Assembly (NCBI GenBank): GCA_045655865.1 | Contig: JAZOQB010000055.1 | Span: 1 to 25,220 of the forward strand | DNA from: RGIG5579 sp045655865 | GTDB lineage: Bacteria > Bacillota > Clostridia > Oscillospirales > SIG627 | Length of the DNA: 25,220 nt | Direction of reading: 5' to 3' | Part shown: positions 21,961 to 25,220 of the stretch, in pieces | How the letters are laid out: each line of letters opens with the position of its first letter | How positions within the stretch are numbered: the first letter of the stretch is position 1 | The notes under the pieces: generated by a model | What the model was told of the DNA's origin: nothing | Database searches by the model: none | Seen by the model: only the letters and a program-made list of their open reading frames with translations | Program-made: the position numbers and the translations under genes

Positions 21961-22817
21961 GGGAAGACACAGCGCTCCAAAAAGGGTATTGTTTGCCGGA
22001 AGAAAAAAAGAGCTTGCGCCGCCTTTACCGGACCCGTAGCGGAAGAATGGTTCTTCGCGTACTGATCCGTCCGAGAGTTTCTCGGGTGGCTGGGAAATTT
22101 TTGGATTCCAAAATGAGTCGCCGCTTCATTCCCCGTTTCGCTCACAAAAACTGCATTGATCTGAGAGAAGCAGAAGACCGGGAATATCACTCCTTTAACG
22201 ACTTTTTTACTCGGAATCTCAAAGACGGCGCGCGCCCGGTGGAAATGCAGCCAAGCGCCCTGGTAAGCCCTTGTGATTCCTTGCTTTCCGTCTATCCCAT
22301 CGAAAAAGAATCGGTGTTCCGCATCAAAGATTCCTTTTACACCGTCAACTCCCTTTTGCAAGATCCCGAAGCGGTGGAAACGTATGAGGGCGGCGTTTGC
22401 GCTATTTTTCGTCTCACCGTTTCCGATTATCACCGTTATTGCTATTTTGACAACGGAACCAAAGAGAAAAACTGTTTTATCCCGGGGAAACTGCACACGG
22501 TCAACCCCATTTCCACCGAACGCTATCCCATCTACAAAACCAACAGCCGGGAATACACCTTGATGCACACGGACAATTTCGGTGACGTTGTGCAAATGGA
22601 AGTGGGTGCGATGCTGGTTGGAAGGATCGTCAATTACCATCAGGAACATGCGTTTTCCCGCGGAGAAGAAAAAGGGCGTTTTGAATTCGGCGGATCCACC
22701 ATTGTTCTGCTATTCCGAAAGGATACTGTGACATTCCCCCGTGAGCTCTTCTCCTTCTCTGAAAAAGGCTACGAAAAAAAAGTGAAAATGGGTGAAAAGA
22801 TCGGAGAAAAAGCTTGA
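21957..22817 (+). CDS. psd: Phosphatidylserine decarboxylase proenzyme
   Basis: A 286-residue proenzyme that converts phosphatidylserine to phosphatidylethanolamine. The self-cleavage site is FGGST (S247 would become the pyruvoyl group of the alpha chain), and the activating Asp/His are likely D107 (SPCDS) and H159 (SDYHRYCYFDNG). MEVGAMLVGRIV, typical of the family, precedes the cleavage site. The start overlaps the pssA stop as ATGA, with GGTGGGAG upstream. The N-terminal RTRSGRMVLRVLIRP segment is a likely membrane-contact helix. Together with pssA it makes a complete two-step phosphatidylethanolamine pathway. Confidence 0.93.
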   Translation: MREDTALQKGYCLPEEKKSLRRLYRTRSGRMVLRVLIRPRVSRVAGKFLDSKMSRRFIPRFAHKNCIDLREAEDREYHSFNDFFTRNLKDGARPVEMQPSALVSPCDSLLSVYPIEKESVFRIKDSFYTVNSLLQDPEAVETYEGGVCAIFRLTVSDYHRYCYFDNGTKEKNCFIPGKLHTVNPISTERYPIYKTNSREYTLMHTDNFGDVVQMEVGAMLVGRIVNYHQEHAFSRGEEKGRFEFGGSTIVLLFRKDTVTFPRELFSFSEKGYEKKVKMGEKIGEKA

Positions 22818-23506
22818 AAAAATCGAGTTTTCCTGAAAAAGAAGAGAAACGCTCTTGGAAGAGAGAAATTCTCTTCTTTTTTTACCCACCGAAATGCGCC
22901 GGTTGCCACAAAACCGGATACGACGGACTGTGCCCCGTCTGCCGGGAGAACGTAGAGCTGGCCTTTCAGCCTAAGAAGTTTCTCGCTTCCGGCGGGAACG
23001 GTTTCGCCGACGAAATGATCGGTCTCTTTTCCTATTCGGTGCCCCCGGTGCAGACCATGCTCTTTGACTGGAAGGAAAACGATTACCGGGACCTTCATGA
23101 AATATTGGGAGAATATGTGGAGCGAAGTGCCCGGATGTCTCTGTTTCCAAAGGACATTGACCTTGTCACATTCTCTCCCCGCCGAAAAAGTGCCCGCCGT
23201 CGGACAGGGCTGGATCAGGCGGAATGCCTTGCCCGCGAGGTGGCCGCCCGTTTGGGTCTTCCCTTTGAGCCTCTCCTGGCTCGCCGAGGCTTCTCCCTAC
23301 CCCAACATCGGTTGCGGGGCAAGGCAAGAGAAAAAAACGTTCAAAATCGTTTCATCCCCACAAAACCCTTGCACGGAGAGCGGGTGCTTTTGGTGGACGA
23401 CATCGTCACCACCGGCGAAAGCGCCAAAGAAGGCGCCCGGGTCCTGAAAGGTGCGGGCGCATGGCGTGTTTCTGTTTTCTGCTTGGCCAGGCCAAGAGAA
23501 AAATAA
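22814..23506 (+). CDS. comFC: ComF-family protein (phosphoribosyltransferase-like)
   Basis: A 230-residue protein with an N-terminal zinc finger (C28/C31 and C40/C43: CAGCHKTGYDGLCPVC) and a C-terminal type I phosphoribosyltransferase-like domain with the PRPP loop VLLVDDIVTTGES (191-203). An RRRTGLDQAECLA segment and LPQHRLRGKAREKNVQNRF are typical of ComFC. Such proteins support DNA uptake in competent bacteria and are widespread in non-competent ones too. The start is TTG, overlapping the psd TGA, with GGAG seven bases upstream. No other competence genes are in the window. Confidence 0.9.
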   Translation: MKKSSFPEKEEKRSWKREILFFFYPPKCAGCHKTGYDGLCPVCRENVELAFQPKKFLASGGNGFADEMIGLFSYSVPPVQTMLFDWKENDYRDLHEILGEYVERSARMSLFPKDIDLVTFSPRRKSARRRTGLDQAECLAREVAARLGLPFEPLLARRGFSLPQHRLRGKAREKNVQNRFIPTKPLHGERVLLVDDIVTTGESAKEGARVLKGAGAWRVSVFCLARPREK

Positions 23507-23577
23507 CCCGGAAAAACTTCCCTTCCACTGACAAAGCCCGAACCAATGAAAGAAGAATTGCGCATGTCACGCCCCTT

Positions 23578-23597
23578 CCCGGCATAGAATAGCCGGG
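23578..23597 (+). promoter_or_regulatory. Hairpin overlapping the ribosome binding site of the next gene
   Basis: CCCGGC (23578-23583) pairs with GCCGGG (23592-23597) around ATAGAATA. The 3' arm contains part of the G-run that is the only candidate ribosome binding site for the small gene at 23602. It may damp translation or act as a weak terminator after comFC; no T-run follows. The gap 23507-23601 holds no gene. Confidence 0.4.
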
Positions 23598-23601
23598 GGG
23601 G

Positions 23602-23802
23602 ATGAAAGTGTTGTGGAAATGGCACGTTTGCTTTTCCAGCCCCGAGGCAGCGGCCCGGGCGGTGGCAAAATTAGGAGGCAAAGTGACCGGCTTTCTGTGG
23701 CAAGGAAACGGTGTTTTGTTGGTATCTCCAAGCAAAAAAGAAGAAGCAGAAGCCCAGCGGATCCTTTTCCCCCAGGGCATAATCCAATCAAAGAATTCAT
23801 AA
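23602..23802 (+). CDS. Small conserved-looking protein of unknown function
   Basis: A 66-residue protein: a strand (WKWHVCFSS), a helix (PEAAARAVAKLG), another strand pair (KVTGFLWQGNGVLLVSPS) and a second helix (KKEEAEAQRIL), looking like a compact alpha/beta fold. No membrane segment or metal motif. The ATG at 23602 directly abuts a run of seven Gs, so the GTG at 23608, six bases from the G-run, may be the true start. It lies 95 bases after comFC and 39 before the S1 gene, on the same strand, and is probably in the same operon. I do not recognise a family. Confidence 0.6.
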   Translation: MKVLWKWHVCFSSPEAAARAVAKLGGKVTGFLWQGNGVLLVSPSKKEEAEAQRILFPQGIIQSKNS

Positions 23803-23841
23803 GATGAACAAAAAACCAAAGTGAAAAACTGGAGGAGAAAC

Positions 23842-24750
23842 ATGATTGAATTTTTCCCCGAGGGCGCTTTGATCCACGCTCCGGAAAATCGAATGGCCAC
23901 CTCTTCTCTGGCAAACCTGGAAAAAGCCATGCACGAGGGCACTCTTTTGGAGGCCAGAGCATTGCTTTGCGATCGGGGGGCAGAGCTGATCTTTGATTTG
24001 GGCGGCGTTCGCGGTGTCATGCCGCGAAACGAGGTGGCAATAACGGAAGAGGACGCTCCGGTACGCGACATTGCGGTGATTACCCGGGTTGGAAAACCTT
24101 GCGTATTCGTCATTGATCGAATTGAAACGGAACCGGAACCGGTGGCCTATCTTTCCCGCCGCCGAGCGCAAGCTCTCTGCCTTTCCCAATACTTGGACCT
24201 TTTGGAAGACGGAGACGTGCTTCCCGCCAAAATCACTCATTTTGAACCTTTTGGCGCTTTTTGCGACATTGGCTGCGGAATCGTATCTCTGCTTGCCATC
24301 GACTGCATTTCCGTTTCTCGCATTTCTCACCCATCGGATCGTTTTCGCATGGGAGAGGAGATCTTTTGCGCAGTCAAAGGCAGAGACGATGTCCGTCTTG
24401 GCAACCGCGGAAGGATCAGTTTGACCCACAAGGAACTTTTGGGCACCTGGCAACAGAACACCGATCGCTTTCAGGTGGGGCAGACGGTAGTAGGTATTAT
24501 CCGAAGCATAGAAAGCTACGGAATTTTCATTGAACTTGCACCCAATCTTGCCGGCCTGGCGGAGTGGCGAGGCGATGTAAAAGTAGGAGACGGCTGCTCC
24601 GTTTACATTAAAAACATTATTCCCTCCAAAATGAAGATCAAGCTTGTCATCATCGATTCCTTCCGGGCATCCCCGGGAGAAGTAAAAACGGAGTACTTTG
24701 TCAAAGAGGGAAACGTCCGCTCATTTTCCTACGCCACGCCGGAAGAATAG
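23842..24750 (+). CDS. S1-domain RNA-binding protein (ribosomal protein S1-like)
   Basis: A 302-residue protein with three S1-like oligonucleotide-binding segments: a degenerate one at about 32-100 (EGTLLEARALLCDRGAELIF), one at about 123-198 (DGDVLPAKITHFEPFGAFCD, ending in the GRISLTHKELLG block typical of S1) and one at about 211-273 (VGQTVVGIIRSIESYGIFIE). The ATG at 23842 has GGAGGAG upstream; a GTG seven codons earlier lacks it. It probably binds mRNA or acts in translation. It is too short for the long S1 proteins of proteobacteria but similar in size to clostridial S1-like proteins. It is the last gene of the operon before a tRNA promoter. Confidence 0.85.
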   Translation: MIEFFPEGALIHAPENRMATSSLANLEKAMHEGTLLEARALLCDRGAELIFDLGGVRGVMPRNEVAITEEDAPVRDIAVITRVGKPCVFVIDRIETEPEPVAYLSRRRAQALCLSQYLDLLEDGDVLPAKITHFEPFGAFCDIGCGIVSLLAIDCISVSRISHPSDRFRMGEEIFCAVKGRDDVRLGNRGRISLTHKELLGTWQQNTDRFQVGQTVVGIIRSIESYGIFIELAPNLAGLAEWRGDVKVGDGCSVYIKNIIPSKMKIKLVIIDSFRASPGEVKTEYFVKEGNVRSFSYATPEE

Positions 24751-24771
24751 AAAAAAACTTTTCCGTTGCAC

Positions 24772-24800
24772 TTGACAAATGCGCGTTGTTCTGTTATAAT
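24772..24800 (+). promoter_or_regulatory. Full-consensus promoter of tRNA-Glu
   Basis: TTGACA (24772-24777), a 17-base spacer and TATAAT (24795-24800) match the consensus at every position. The tRNA begins 15 bases after the -10 box. Confidence 0.9.
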
Positions 24801-24814
24801 CTCAAGACGCAGAC

Positions 24815-24889
24815 GGCCCATTGGTCAAGCGGCTAAGACGCCACCCTCTCAAGGTGGAATCATGGGTTCGATTCCCGTATGGGTCACCA
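24815..24889 (+). tRNA. tRNA-Glu (CUC), CCA encoded
   Basis: A 75-base cloverleaf. Acceptor GGCCCAT pairs with ATGGGTC (one G-T pair); the anticodon stem CCACC/GGTGG holds the loop CTCTCAA (anticodon CTC); the T arm is GGGTTCGATTCCC; discriminator A and encoded CCA follow. An identical copy lies inverted at the right edge. Confidence 0.95.
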
Positions 24890-24895
24890 TAAAAG

Positions 24896-24924
24896 ATAAC
24901 ATCCGAACTTTGTTCGGATGTTAT
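24896..24924 (+). terminator. First hairpin after tRNA-Glu
   Basis: ATAACATCCGAAC (24896-24908) pairs perfectly with GTTCGGATGTTAT (24912-24924) around TTT. It starts seven bases after the tRNA. The following T-run is weak, so it may act with the next hairpin or mark the 3' processing region. Confidence 0.65.
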
Positions 24925-24941
24925 TTATATCCGGGATAATA

Positions 24942-24987
24942 AAAGCATCCGAATCTGAGATTCGGATGCTTTCTTTTTTTATTTTTT
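24942..24987. terminator. Second, strong terminator between the inverted tRNA-Glu genes
   Basis: AAAGCATCCGAATC (24942-24955) pairs with GATTCGGATGCTTT (24959-24972) around TGA, followed by CTTTTTTTATTTTTT on the plus strand. It shares the ATCCGAA core with the hairpin just upstream. A-rich sequence on the left means it can also stop leftward transcripts from the second tRNA-Glu. Confidence 0.8.
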
Positions 24988-25018
24988 AAAGGAATCAAGG
25001 GGCTTGGGAGAAACCTCC

Positions 25019-25072
25019 TTCGGGATGGGAACAGGTGGACCCACATGACAATCAACACGAACTCATTGGCGG
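25019..25072 (-). pseudogene. 5S rRNA-like fragment (5' half)
   Basis: On the minus strand the segment ending CACCTGTTCCCATCCCGAA (to 25019) matches the highly conserved loop B/helix III/loop C region of bacterial 5S rRNA. The preceding bases (GTGTTGATTGTCATGTGGGT) line up with the 5' portion of 5S rRNA from memory of the B. subtilis sequence. After CCCGAA the expected 3' half (CACAGAAGTTAAGC) is absent and unrelated sequence follows, so this is a truncated copy. No 16S or 23S is visible. The remaining bases between the two tRNA-Glu genes (24890-25150) hold only this and the terminators. Confidence 0.5.
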
Positions 25073-25150
25073 AAGAGGTCTTCCCCTTCCTATATTCAGC
25101 TGTATTCTGCGACTTTCTGTTATCCGTCGCTCTCCAGCTTACTTTTTTCT

Positions 25151-25220
25151 TGGTGACCCATACGGGAATCGAACCCATGATTCCACCTTGAGAGGGTGGC
25201 GTCTTAGCCGCTTGACCAAT
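25151..25220 (-). tRNA. tRNA-Glu (CUC), second copy, cut by the window edge
   Basis: Reading leftward, the 70 visible bases are identical to bases 6-75 of the copy at 24815-24889, including anticodon CTC and encoded CCA (25153-25151). The first five bases (expected GGCCC) lie beyond the window. It is in inverted orientation with a 261-base spacer from the first copy. Confidence 0.93.

Noticed and set aside
24921..25178. An 85-codon frame on the minus strand between the tRNA-Glu genes
   Set aside because: It starts inside tRNA-Glu and runs through terminators and the 5S-like segment; no coding features.

Overview
The window looks like a strictly anaerobic, fermentative member of the Clostridia (Bacillota). 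The evidence is three different [FeFe]-hydrogenase classes, an NfnAB transhydrogenase, a PssA/Psd phosphatidylethanolamine pathway, Gram-positive style ribosome binding sites and terminators, and tRNA genes with encoded CCA. I cannot name a genus. Nothing indicates a plasmid or a complete phage; the left edge and the 18.5-20.8 kb stretch look accessory.

Layout. 1-650: a cut ribbon-helix-helix gene divergent from a SLOG-family gene broken by an in-frame TAA. 661-3045: a membrane-bound XRE regulator with a zinc ribbon, a decayed gene, a PHP-type histidinol phosphatase and a small gene remnant. 3093-4016: a LysR regulator. 4116-14998, all on the minus strand and transcribed right to left: a 10.9 kb fermentation locus. 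It reads APH-like kinase, thioredoxin-like ferredoxin, HydC, HydB, HydA (electron-bifurcating hydrogenase), ferredoxin, an internal terminator, ferredoxin, PAS-bearing sensory hydrogenase (HydS), SpoIIE/PP2C phosphatase, group B hydrogenase, lactate dehydrogenase, terminator. 15163-18234, minus: nfnA-nfnB-nadK. 18536-20190: a lipoprotein and a membrane protein divergent from a small XRE regulator across a consensus promoter and a symmetric operator. 20229-21016: a four-helix-bundle (S23/IVP family) gene with an array of short stem-loops upstream, then tRNA-fMet and tRNA-Leu(UAA). 21328-24750, plus: pssA-psd-comFC-small ORF-S1 protein. 24815-25220: two identical tRNA-Glu(CUC) genes in inverted orientation around a 5S rRNA-like fragment.

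How it fits together. HydABC would use reduced ferredoxin and NADH together to make H2. NfnAB exchanges electrons between NADH, ferredoxin and NADPH, and NadK supplies NADP. Lactate dehydrogenase offers an alternative NADH sink. HydS (a likely H2 or redox sensor with a PAS domain but no kinase domain), the PP2C phosphatase and the APH-like kinase at the head of the locus could form a post-translational switch between H2 and lactate production. That last step is inference. The most notable observations are this hydrogenase locus with its candidate kinase/phosphatase pair, and the stem-loop array beside the four-helix-bundle gene.
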